This document shows positions 1 through 5,235 of a stretch of DNA of 6,253 nucleotides, piece by piece. Source of the stretch: an uncultured Limosilactobacillus sp. Its GTDB lineage: Bacteria; Bacillota; Bacilli; Lactobacillales; Lactobacillaceae. The first letter of the stretch is position 1. Every line of letters begins with the position of its first letter. The stretch is taken from contig NZ_CAKPXS010000062.1 of NCBI RefSeq assembly GCF_934202235.1, positions 1-6,253 on the forward strand. Direction: 5' to 3'. The position numbers and the translations under genes were made by a program. The notes beneath the pieces were generated by a model. That model did no database searches. It was not told where the DNA came from and saw nothing but the letters and a program-made list of their open reading frames with translations.

Positions 1-13
1 CGCCAAATGGCAC

Positions 14-47
14 AAAAAAAGAACCAGGCCGCTTAAGCCTGATTCTT
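14..47 (-). terminator. Terminator-like hairpin at left edge, T-run on minus strand
   Basis: A 5-bp GC-rich stem (CAGGC 25-29 with GCCTG 37-41) has a 7-base loop. After one C/A mismatch it extends by AAGAA 19-23 pairing with TTCTT 43-47. Seven A residues at 14-20 precede it on the + strand, so read on the minus strand the hairpin is followed by seven T residues, which is the classical intrinsic terminator form. On the + strand only a broken TTCTT follows, a weak terminator. No minus-strand gene is visible between it and gntK, so its client is unknown. It could end an upstream + strand gene inefficiently, end an antisense transcript, or be a leader attenuator of a minus-strand gene lying left of the window. 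Confidence 0.55.
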
Positions 48-91
48 ACCCATCAACAGGATTTGACAAAGAGCCTTTTTTTGTTTCTGCA

Positions 92-104
92 GGAAAACGT
101 TTCA
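92..104. promoter_or_regulatory. Operator-like site 1 (LacI/CcpA type), upstream of gntK promoter
   Basis: The minus strand reads TGAAACGTTTTCC. It contains an 11-bp inverted repeat, GAAA-N3-TTTC at 93-103, centred on C98. It differs from site 3 (minus strand TGAAAGCGTTTTGG) mainly by lacking one central G. It is centred about 60 bases upstream of the predicted transcription start. The one-base-short core makes it a poorer match to a canonical CcpA cre than sites 2 and 3. It might be preferred by the local LacI-family regulator, but that is inference. Confidence 0.4.
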
Positions 105-122
105 TTTATTTACAGATGGGTA

Positions 123-151
123 TTGACAACGCTTACCAAGTTCGCTATATT
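123..151 (+). promoter_or_regulatory. Sigma-A-type promoter of the gntKP operon
   Basis: A perfect -35 box TTGACA (123-128) is separated by exactly 17 bases from a -10 box TATATT (146-151), one mismatch from TATAAT. Transcription would start near 157-159, giving a leader of about 45 bases before gntK. One operator-like site overlaps the -35 box and another lies just downstream of the predicted start. This is a typical layout for a repressed sugar-acid operon. Confidence 0.8.
124..137. promoter_or_regulatory. Operator/cre-like site 2 overlapping the -35 box of gntK
   Basis: TGACAACGCTTACC matches the cre consensus TGWAARCGYTWNCW at 12 of 14 positions. Its minus strand is GGTAAGCGTTGTCA. It overlaps the TTGACA -35 box, so occupancy would block RNA polymerase. 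LacI-family proteins such as CcpA or the regulator encoded at 3186-4190 bind sites of this form, and the sequence alone cannot tell which one uses it. Confidence 0.5.
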
Positions 152-169
152 ATCCGGTGTAACGATAAA

Positions 170-183
170 CCAAAACGCTTTCA
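170..183. promoter_or_regulatory. Operator/cre-like site 3 in the gntK leader
   Basis: CCAAAACGCTTTCA is TGAAAGCGTTTTGG on the other strand. It matches the cre consensus at 12 of 14 positions, with the strong half TGAAAGCG intact. It lies downstream of the predicted transcription start and about 8 bases before the gntK ribosome binding site, a roadblock or looping position. Its centre is 46 bases from site 2 and about 78 from site 1. Confidence 0.5.
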
Positions 184-190
184 TCAATCG

Positions 191-197
191 AAAGGAG
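191..197 (+). promoter_or_regulatory. Ribosome binding site that sets the gntK start
   Basis: AAAGGAG ends six bases before the ATG at 204. It decides the start. The reading frame stays open upstream to the window edge and has a TTG at 63, but that start would lie upstream of the predicted promoter and has no Shine-Dalgarno sequence. The kinase fold also begins immediately after the ATG at 204. Confidence 0.85.
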
Positions 198-203
198 AAA
201 CCA

Positions 204-1724
204 ATGAACTATCTGATCGGTGTTGATGTTGGAACAACCAGCACCAAAGCGGTGTTATATGACGAACATGCCCACGTGATTAATAAGTTTAGCCTGGGCT
301 ACCCCCTCTATCGTGACATTAGTGGGATGGCTGAAGAAGATCCACAACAGATTGGGACAGCGGTAGAAAAGGTGATCCACGACGCCGCCGCACAACTTGA
401 TTTCGCCCATGACCAGTTAATGGCTGTTTCTTTTTCGTCAGCCAACCAGAGTTTAATCCTCCTGGATAAACAGCTGCAGCCGCTGAGCCGGGCCCTTACC
501 TGGGCGGATACACGAGCTCGTCGCCAAGCTGACAAGCTTAAGCAAACGTCACTCGGCAAACGGTTCTACGAAAGCACGGGTACTCCGATCCACCCGATGT
601 CACCACTCACCAAGCTGCTGTGGCTGAAGGATAAGCATCCGGATCAACTCGCCGCGGCTGATTTCATTGGCGATATTAAATCGTATCTTTTTGCCCGTTT
701 CTTTGGCGTTTTCAAAGTTGATATTTCAATTGCCAGTTGCACGGGAATGATGAATATCAAGACCTGTGACTGGGATGAGCAAGCGCTTAAATCAACAGGA
801 ATCACCCGCCAACAGCTACCAACAATTGTTGCGGGGACCACCCAGGAACGCGGCCTTCACCCGCAGGCTGCAGCCGCGATGGGAATTCCGGTCGACACCC
901 CCTTTGTTTATGGCGCCTTTGATGGTGCCCTCTCCAACTTAGGGGTCGGTGCCATCAAGCAGGATACCGTCGCCATTACTATCGGGACCTCGGCAGGTGT
1001 CCGGGTCATTAGTCATCAACCACTAATTGATCCCCAACAACGGCTGTTCTGTTACGCTCTGGATCGCGGTTTATGGGTCATCGGCGGTCCCCTGAATAAC
1101 GGTGGCGACGTTTTCCAGTGGGCTGTTGAACACCTGGTTGACGCCAGTGCCGTCAAGAACGAACAAACTGACGCCTACACCTTAGCCAATAACGTGATTG
1201 CAAACGTTCCTGCCGGTGCTCACGGCCTCATTTTCCACCCCTTTCTTGGTGGTGAACGAGCGCCATTATGGAATGCTAGTGCCCGTGGCAGTTTCTTCGG
1301 TTTAACCAACCTGCACACGAGGGCCGATATGCTCCGCGCAGTCCTGGAAGGCATTAATATGAACATCGCGACGGTTTTCCAAGCTGTCTGTGACCTTGTC
1401 GGCCAACCAACCAGTGTGACAGCAACAGGTGGTTTCTCTCAATCACCTGTTTGGCGGCAAATGTTGGCCGATGTCCTCAACTGCCCCGTCAATATTCCCC
1501 AGTCATTTGAATCTGGGTGTCTCGGGGCCATCACGGTGGCCATGAAGTCACTTGGTATGGTGGACAGCTATTCCGCCGTGCAAAACTTCATTGGTGAGCA
1601 GCAATCATACCAGCCGCAAAGGACGGCCGTAACCACTTACCAGCGATACCTACCACTCTTCAAGTCACTCGAAACTATATTGACCCCCGCTTATGGTCAA
1701 ATTGCTCAACTACAGCAAGACTAA
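204..1724 (+). CDS. gntK: Gluconate kinase, FGGY carbohydrate kinase family
   Basis: This enzyme phosphorylates D-gluconate with ATP to 6-phospho-D-gluconate in the cytoplasm, the entry to the pentose phosphate/phosphoketolase route. The product is 506 aa, close to my recollection of the Bacillus-type FGGY gluconokinase length. The N-terminal ATPase motif GVDVGTTSTK spans residues 6-15, with D8 at the phosphate site. WADTRA (100-105) is a family substrate-domain motif. GAFDG (237-241) carries D240, the expected catalytic base. TIGTSAG lies near 259-265. The second FGGY signature spans residues 362-382 (GSFFGL to VLE), and TGGFSQSP (408-415) is the adenosine-binding motif. No frameshift or missing key residue is seen. 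It is the first gene of an operon, 18 bases ahead of gntP. FGGY kinases also act on xylulose, glycerol or other polyols. The sequence style and the GntP neighbour make gluconate clearly the best call. Confidence 0.93.
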   Translation: MNYLIGVDVGTTSTKAVLYDEHAHVINKFSLGYPLYRDISGMAEEDPQQIGTAVEKVIHDAAAQLDFAHDQLMAVSFSSANQSLILLDKQLQPLSRALTWADTRARRQADKLKQTSLGKRFYESTGTPIHPMSPLTKLLWLKDKHPDQLAAADFIGDIKSYLFARFFGVFKVDISIASCTGMMNIKTCDWDEQALKSTGITRQQLPTIVAGTTQERGLHPQAAAAMGIPVDTPFVYGAFDGALSNLGVGAIKQDTVAITIGTSAGVRVISHQPLIDPQQRLFCYALDRGLWVIGGPLNNGGDVFQWAVEHLVDASAVKNEQTDAYTLANNVIANVPAGAHGLIFHPFLGGERAPLWNASARGSFFGLTNLHTRADMLRAVLEGINMNIATVFQAVCDLVGQPTSVTATGGFSQSPVWRQMLADVLNCPVNIPQSFESGCLGAITVAMKSLGMVDSYSAVQNFIGEQQSYQPQRTAVTTYQRYLPLFKSLETILTPAYGQIAQLQQD

Positions 1725-1742
1725 CTTTTAGGAGGATTTATC

Positions 1743-3086
1743 ATGCCCTTACTCATTGTCTTAATTGGTGTGCTGCTGCTTATTTTTATGATTATCAAGC
1801 TGAAGCTCAACACCTTCGTTGCCTTAATTATTACGTCCTTTATCACTGCTCTCTTGTTGGGACTTCCCCTGACGAAGATCCCCACAACAATTGAAACTGG
1901 GATTGGCGGTCAGCTTGGCCACCTGGCAATTATCTTTGGTTTCGGGTCAATGCTTGGCCAACTGGTTTCAGACGCCGGCGGTGGTTACCGGATTGCAACA
2001 ACCTTAATCGACAAGTTTGGTCGGCGCTGGATTCAGGTCGCAGTCATTCTTGCTTCCTTCATTATTGGTTTGGCACTGTTCTTTGAAGTTGGCCTGGTTG
2101 TTGTTTTACCAATTATTTTCATCATCGCTCGCGAATTAGACATGCCGCTTATGTACCTGGGAATTCCGATGGCGGCAACGCTGAACACCACTCACGCGTT
2201 CTTACCGCCACACCCGGCACCGACGGCCATTACTGAGATTCTGGGGGCCAACCTTGGACACGTCCTTTTACTAGGGATCATTGCTGCGATTCCAACGATC
2301 TTAATCGCTGGTCCGGGATTCAACTGGTTCTTGAAGAAGGTCTACCCACAAGTTTACCGAAAGAACACGGATATTTCGGTTCTTGGTGAATACCGCGAAT
2401 TTCAGCTGGACGAAACCCCGGGCTTCGTAATTTCGGTGCTGACTGCGATGATGCCGGTCATCCTGATTGCCTTCGCTACGATTTGCTCATTTGTCTTCCC
2501 AAAGCACAACCCCGTCAACGAGTTCATCCAGTTCGTCGGTGCACCTGACTTGGCAATGTTACTCTCCTTACTCTTGGCCATCTACACGATGGGGATTCAC
2601 CGGTCGAAGTCGATGAAGGAAGTGACTGATTCAATGGTCCTGTCCGTCAAGCAGATTGCTGTCATGCTGCTGATCATCGGTGGTGGTGGGGCCTTCAAAC
2701 AGGTTCTGGTTGACGGGGGGATCTCCAAGTACATTTCGACCCTCTTTGCTTCCACCCACATGTCACCAATCCTGGCGGCCTGGATCATCACCGCACTGCT
2801 GCGGGTGTCCCTTGGTTCTTCAACCGTTGCCGCAATGACGGCTGCTGGCCTCGTTGCGCCAATGGCCCAGCAATTTGGCGCTAACTCGGCAATGTCGGCA
2901 CTGATGGTTCTCAGCATTGGTGCAGGTTCGGTTTTCTGCGACCACGTCAACGACGCTGGTTTTTGGATGATTAAGGAATACTTTGGCCTTTCCCTCAAGG
3001 AAACGCTCCTTTCCTGGTCAACACTAACATCCGTCCTGGCCATTGCTGGCCTTGGTGCGGTTTACACCATTTCACTCTTCGTGTAA
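1743..3086 (+). CDS. gntP: Gluconate:H+ symporter, GntP family permease
   Basis: This integral membrane protein imports gluconate, possibly related sugar acids, with protons. Its 447 aa fit the GntP family. The protein is mostly hydrophobic helices; clear ones lie near residues 2-20, 24-41, 60-77, 96-129 (a pair around FFEVGLVVVLP), 137-150, 172-190, 227-251, 268-284, 302-313, 341-355, 361-377, 383-399 and 424-446. Family-typical polar stretches include NTTHAFLPPHPAPTA (148-162), GGGGAFKQVLVDGGI (313-327), RVSLGSSTVAAMTAAG (354-369) and DHVNDAGFW (400-408). A strong AGGAGG (1730-1735) sits seven bases before the ATG, and only 18 bases separate it from gntK, so the two are co-transcribed. A perfect intrinsic terminator follows the stop. 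Substrate choice within the family (gluconate, fructuronate, glycerate and others) is inferred from the kinase partner. Confidence 0.93.
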   Translation: MPLLIVLIGVLLLIFMIIKLKLNTFVALIITSFITALLLGLPLTKIPTTIETGIGGQLGHLAIIFGFGSMLGQLVSDAGGGYRIATTLIDKFGRRWIQVAVILASFIIGLALFFEVGLVVVLPIIFIIARELDMPLMYLGIPMAATLNTTHAFLPPHPAPTAITEILGANLGHVLLLGIIAAIPTILIAGPGFNWFLKKVYPQVYRKNTDISVLGEYREFQLDETPGFVISVLTAMMPVILIAFATICSFVFPKHNPVNEFIQFVGAPDLAMLLSLLLAIYTMGIHRSKSMKEVTDSMVLSVKQIAVMLLIIGGGGAFKQVLVDGGISKYISTLFASTHMSPILAAWIITALLRVSLGSSTVAAMTAAGLVAPMAQQFGANSAMSALMVLSIGAGSVFCDHVNDAGFWMIKEYFGLSLKETLLSWSTLTSVLAIAGLGAVYTISLFV

Positions 3087-3106
3087 AAGTGGGATCCGCT
3101 AAACGG

Positions 3107-3135
3107 AAAAACACCACCGTAATGGTGGTGTTTTT
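3107..3135. terminator. Intrinsic terminator of the gntKP operon
   Basis: A perfect 12-bp stem (AAAAACACCACC 3107-3118 with GGTGGTGTTTTT 3124-3135) has a 5-base loop, and more pyrimidines follow in CTTTG. It begins 20 bases after the gntP stop. The A-run and T-run are symmetric, so it could work in both directions, but the only visible upstream gene is gntP on the + strand. It should insulate the following regulator gene from most operon read-through. Confidence 0.92.
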
Positions 3136-3185
3136 CTTTGACTGGTGTATCCTAATACTAGACAAAAATGAAGGATGACTGAAAC

Positions 3186-4190
3186 ATGATTGAACGTGTC
3201 ACAATCAAGGACGTGGCAAATAAGGCTGGCGTCTCCGTTACCACGGTTTCCCGAATCATTAACGGACACTACGAAAAAATGCGCCCAGCAACTCGGCAAA
3301 AAGTTGAGGCAGCAATCAAGGAATTACACTTTTTCCCCACAGCGTCTGCCCGCCGTCTACGAACCAGCCAAAGTCATACTGTTGGTGTTCTCGTCGGTGA
3401 CATTGGCAACGTCTTCTCCACCTTGCTGGCCAAGGGAATCGGTGACGTTCTCCAGCCGGTAGGCTACGATATTGTCCTGATGAACACTAATAACTCCATT
3501 TTAAATGAAAAGCGGTCCCTAGAACGACTGTACGAACTTCAGGTGGATGGTATTATTGTCCAACCAGATTCGCGTTACTACCAACAGTTTGCTTCCATCG
3601 TTGACCGCAACATCCCGCTGGTCGTGGTGGACCGGGAAGTGGATGACCTCCCGGCCAACATCAGCATGGTGACCAGTGCTAATTGTGATGCTTGCTACCG
3701 AGTGGGGCAAACTATTCAGCAACGCGGCTACGACAATATCTTATCGATTAGCGCCCACTTTGCTCAGGCCTCGGGACAAATCCCCCGAATCAGCGGGCTG
3801 CAATCGATCGCCAACGAACTGGGCCTTAGCTTTCATAATATTGAAACCCGTGGTCACGATCGTCAATGGCTGGCAGACGTCTTCCCACAGCAGCTGGCCC
3901 GACTCCGTGGACGGACAGCCGTCATTTCCTTAATGGGGCCGGTCCTCTTTGATATCTTAAATATCTGTCAGCAACGCCACCTTCAATTCCCCCAGGATTT
4001 TGGCTTAATCAGCTTTGATGACTGGTCCTGGTCACAGTACGTGGCGGATGGAATTTACCTGCTAAAGCAAGATATGGAACTGATGGGTAACATTGCTGCT
4101 CACCACCTCCTGAACCAAATCCAAACGAGAAAATGCGGTGGTTCAACCACCATCTTACCGGTCAGCGTTGTTGACCGACCTTCCCTTTAA
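3186..4190 (+). CDS. LacI-family transcriptional regulator, probable repressor of the gluconate operon
   Basis: This cytoplasmic DNA-binding regulator has 334 aa, normal for the LacI/GalR family. The N-terminal helix-turn-helix spans residues 5-26 (VTIKDVANKAG, then the recognition helix VSVTTVSRIIN). The hinge helix is PTASARRLRT (51-60), with L58 as the likely minor-groove wedge; the usual PN of the hinge is PT here. Residues from about 63 onward form a periplasmic-binding-protein-like effector domain: HTVGVLVGDIGNVF at its start, VDGIIVQPDS around 119-128, LISFDDWSWSQY near the C-terminal lobe, and a terminal VVDRPSL. ATG 3186 follows AAGGA (3171-3175) at ten bases, a rather long spacing. 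Position next to gntKP suggests control by gluconate or a phosphorylated intermediate, like the LacI-type GntR of enterobacteria or KdgR of Bacillus. I leave the symbol blank because those names cover different families. It lies after a strong terminator, so it probably has its own promoter, but I find no convincing one. Confidence 0.88.
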   Translation: MIERVTIKDVANKAGVSVTTVSRIINGHYEKMRPATRQKVEAAIKELHFFPTASARRLRTSQSHTVGVLVGDIGNVFSTLLAKGIGDVLQPVGYDIVLMNTNNSILNEKRSLERLYELQVDGIIVQPDSRYYQQFASIVDRNIPLVVVDREVDDLPANISMVTSANCDACYRVGQTIQQRGYDNILSISAHFAQASGQIPRISGLQSIANELGLSFHNIETRGHDRQWLADVFPQQLARLRGRTAVISLMGPVLFDILNICQQRHLQFPQDFGLISFDDWSWSQYVADGIYLLKQDMELMGNIAAHHLLNQIQTRKCGGSTTILPVSVVDRPSL

Positions 4191-4191
4191 A

Positions 4192-4237
4192 AAAGGTCCC
4201 TGGACTAGTAGTAACTGCCACTAGTCCAGGGATCTTT
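4192..4237. terminator. Bidirectional terminator between convergent genes
   Basis: An 18-bp stem (4192-4209 with 4220-4237) contains one G-T pair and an otherwise perfect match, around a 10-base loop. The arms centre on CCCTGGACTAGT and its complement. On the minus strand it is followed by six T residues (complement of 4189-4194), a strong terminator for the acetyltransferase operon. On the + strand the tail TTTGCATTT is weaker. It starts two bases after the regulator's stop codon and ends five bases before the acetyltransferase stop, so it serves both converging units. Confidence 0.92.
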
Positions 4238-4241
4238 GCAT

Positions 4242-4760
4242 TTAATTACTTTTTTCCATGTATAACATGTGAACCATTTGGCGATCACGACCATTGTCAG
4301 TGGGATAATTTTGGAGCCCGTTCTCGACGAAACCATAACGGTGGTAAAGATCAATTGCCCGCTTGTTATCTGCAAACACGTCCAGGACCAAAGAGGTTAA
4401 TTCACTACCATGACGGTACCAGTCAAGGATCGTTTCCAACAAGGCTGTTCCCAACCCCTGGTGCCAAAATTGTTTGCCAACTAATAAGCCGAGTTCACCG
4501 GTGACGGGCTGATCTGGGGTAACCATGATCGTTGCTACGCCAACCACTTGCCTCCCCAGCCGGGCAACCACCACTTCGCAACTATTACTTCTGGCAATGG
4601 CCTGCAGCTGGTCTACTTCATTTTCCGCCGTGAGCTTTGACAAGTTAGTAATCTGAACAGCATCACTTTCTTGGCTCGCTTGTTTTAAAAAGGTTACCAG
4701 TGCGGCCGCATCAGCTGGTTCTGCCGGACCGATCCGGACTTCTGTTTCTTCTTCAGCCAT
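4242..4760 (-). CDS. GNAT-family N-acetyltransferase
   Basis: This predicted cytoplasmic acetyltransferase transfers acetyl from acetyl-CoA to an unknown amine. The product is 172 aa. The N-terminal part begins with an acidic stretch (residues 3-6) followed by a strand and a helix of the fold (EVRIGPAEPADAAALVTFL). Residues 62-80 form the central strands. Motif A is GELGLLVGKQFWHQGLG (88-104); the acetyl-CoA pyrophosphate loop is WHQGLG, in which the usual Arg/Gln at the first position of R/Q-x-x-G-x-G is Trp. Motif B is ADNKRAIDLYHRYGF (130-144). The start overlaps the tsaE stop by one base (TAATG), so it is probably translated by coupling; the only Shine-Dalgarno-like element is a weak GAGGGG about 11 bases upstream. 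It is the last gene of the minus-strand operon. It is not clearly RimI, despite standing beside tsaE, so no symbol is given. The substrate cannot be read from the sequence. Confidence 0.85.
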   Translation of the reverse strand: MAEEETEVRIGPAEPADAAALVTFLKQASQESDAVQITNLSKLTAENEVDQLQAIARSNSCEVVVARLGRQVVGVATIMVTPDQPVTGELGLLVGKQFWHQGLGTALLETILDWYRHGSELTSLVLDVFADNKRAIDLYHRYGFVENGLQNYPTDNGRDRQMVHMLYMEKSN

Positions 4761-5218
4761 TACTCGTTTAACCCCTCTACTAGCTGTTCAAAGTGCTTAC
4801 CGTGCGGTTGCAGACTGATCACTCGCGAGCTCTCCTTCGTGGTTCGCTGAAAGTTAATTGCCAGGTATTCTGCTGGCAGCTCGTCGGCAACGTACTGTGG
4901 CCATTCCACAACGGAAACGCCGTCGCCATCGAAATATTCTTCTAACCCCAGTTCATCACCACCACCGTTTTCCAAGCGGTAAACATCCATATGATAGAGT
5001 GGCAGCCGCCCACTACGGTATTCGCGAATAATAGTAAAGGTGGGACTCTTAATCATATCAGGTATTCCTAACCCCGCAGCTAATCCCTTGGTAAAGGTAG
5101 TCTTCCCCGCCCCAAGGTCACCTTTGAGAACAATCACGTCACCAGCACGTAACTGACCAGCGACCTGTTTCCCGAGGTTAATGGTCGCGTCTCTACTAGT
5201 CATCATCAATTCCTTCAT
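4760..5218 (-). CDS. tsaE: tRNA t6A biosynthesis ATPase TsaE
   Basis: This ATPase works with TsaB and TsaD in forming N6-threonylcarbamoyladenosine at position 37 of ANN-decoding tRNAs, in the cytoplasm. The product is 152 aa, typical of the YjeE/TsaE family. The P-loop is GDLGAGKTT (33-41), with K39 and T40 contacting nucleotide. The family motif SPTFTIIREY spans 58-67, HMDVYRL spans 76-82 with D78, and VSVVEWP (101-107) carries the conserved E105-W106 pair. The start at 5218 is supported by GGAGG seven bases upstream. In-frame ATG codons at residues 5 and 6 follow an internal AAGGA and are possible but less likely. It lies 14 bases after pta and overlaps the acetyltransferase by one base. 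The partners tsaB and tsaD are not in the window. Confidence 0.95.
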   Translation of the reverse strand: MKELMMTSRDATINLGKQVAGQLRAGDVIVLKGDLGAGKTTFTKGLAAGLGIPDMIKSPTFTIIREYRSGRLPLYHMDVYRLENGGGDELGLEEYFDGDGVSVVEWPQYVADELPAEYLAINFQRTTKESSRVISLQPHGKHFEQLVEGLNE

Positions 5219-5219
5219 C

Positions 5220-5235
5220 TAACCGCCTCCGGTTA
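5220..5235 (-). promoter_or_regulatory. Small inverted repeat presenting the tsaE ribosome binding site
   Basis: On the minus strand the pta stop codon begins a perfect 5-bp inverted repeat, TAACC-GGAGGC-GGTTA. The whole Shine-Dalgarno sequence GGAGG is in the 6-base loop, and the ATG of tsaE follows one base after the stem. A stem this short would be only marginally stable. It could display the ribosome binding site, or fold only after ribosomes leave the pta stop. The repeat is visible in the sequence; any function is inference. Confidence 0.4.

Noticed and set aside
1..36. End of an upstream + strand gene, in the frame that stops at TAA 34-36
   Set aside because: Eleven codons are too few to judge, and the stop would fall inside the loop of the hairpin. 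Possible but not supportable from the window.
63..91. TTGACA at 63-68 as a second upstream promoter
   Set aside because: No -10-like hexamer is present 16-18 bases downstream.
63..203. 47-residue N-terminal extension of the gluconate kinase from a TTG at 63
   Set aside because: It would start upstream of the predicted promoter, has no ribosome binding site, and contributes no family sequence. ATG 204 has a well-placed AAAGGAG and begins right at the kinase fold.
2..226. A second + strand frame open from the left edge through the promoter and into gntK (stop TGA 224-226), including an ATG at 116
   Set aside because: No Shine-Dalgarno precedes the ATG. The frame runs through a hairpin, a strong promoter and operator-like sites, overlaps the gntK start, and its translation resembles no family I know. 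An open stretch of this length can occur by chance.
2597..3043. Long open frame antisense to gntP
   Set aside because: It lies wholly within a well-supported membrane protein gene, has no ribosome binding site or recognisable domain, and reads like the reverse of hydrophobic codons.
3138..3164. Promoter for the LacI-family gene with -35 TTGACT (3138-3143)
   Set aside because: Candidate -10 boxes (TAATAC 3153, TACTAG 3156, TAGACA 3159) lie only 9, 12 and 15 bases away and match poorly.
3168..3182. Four-codon upstream mini-ORF (Met-Lys-Asp-Asp-stop) overlapping the ribosome binding site of the LacI-family gene
   Set aside because: It has no ribosome binding site of its own. Short start-stop runs of this size are expected by chance.
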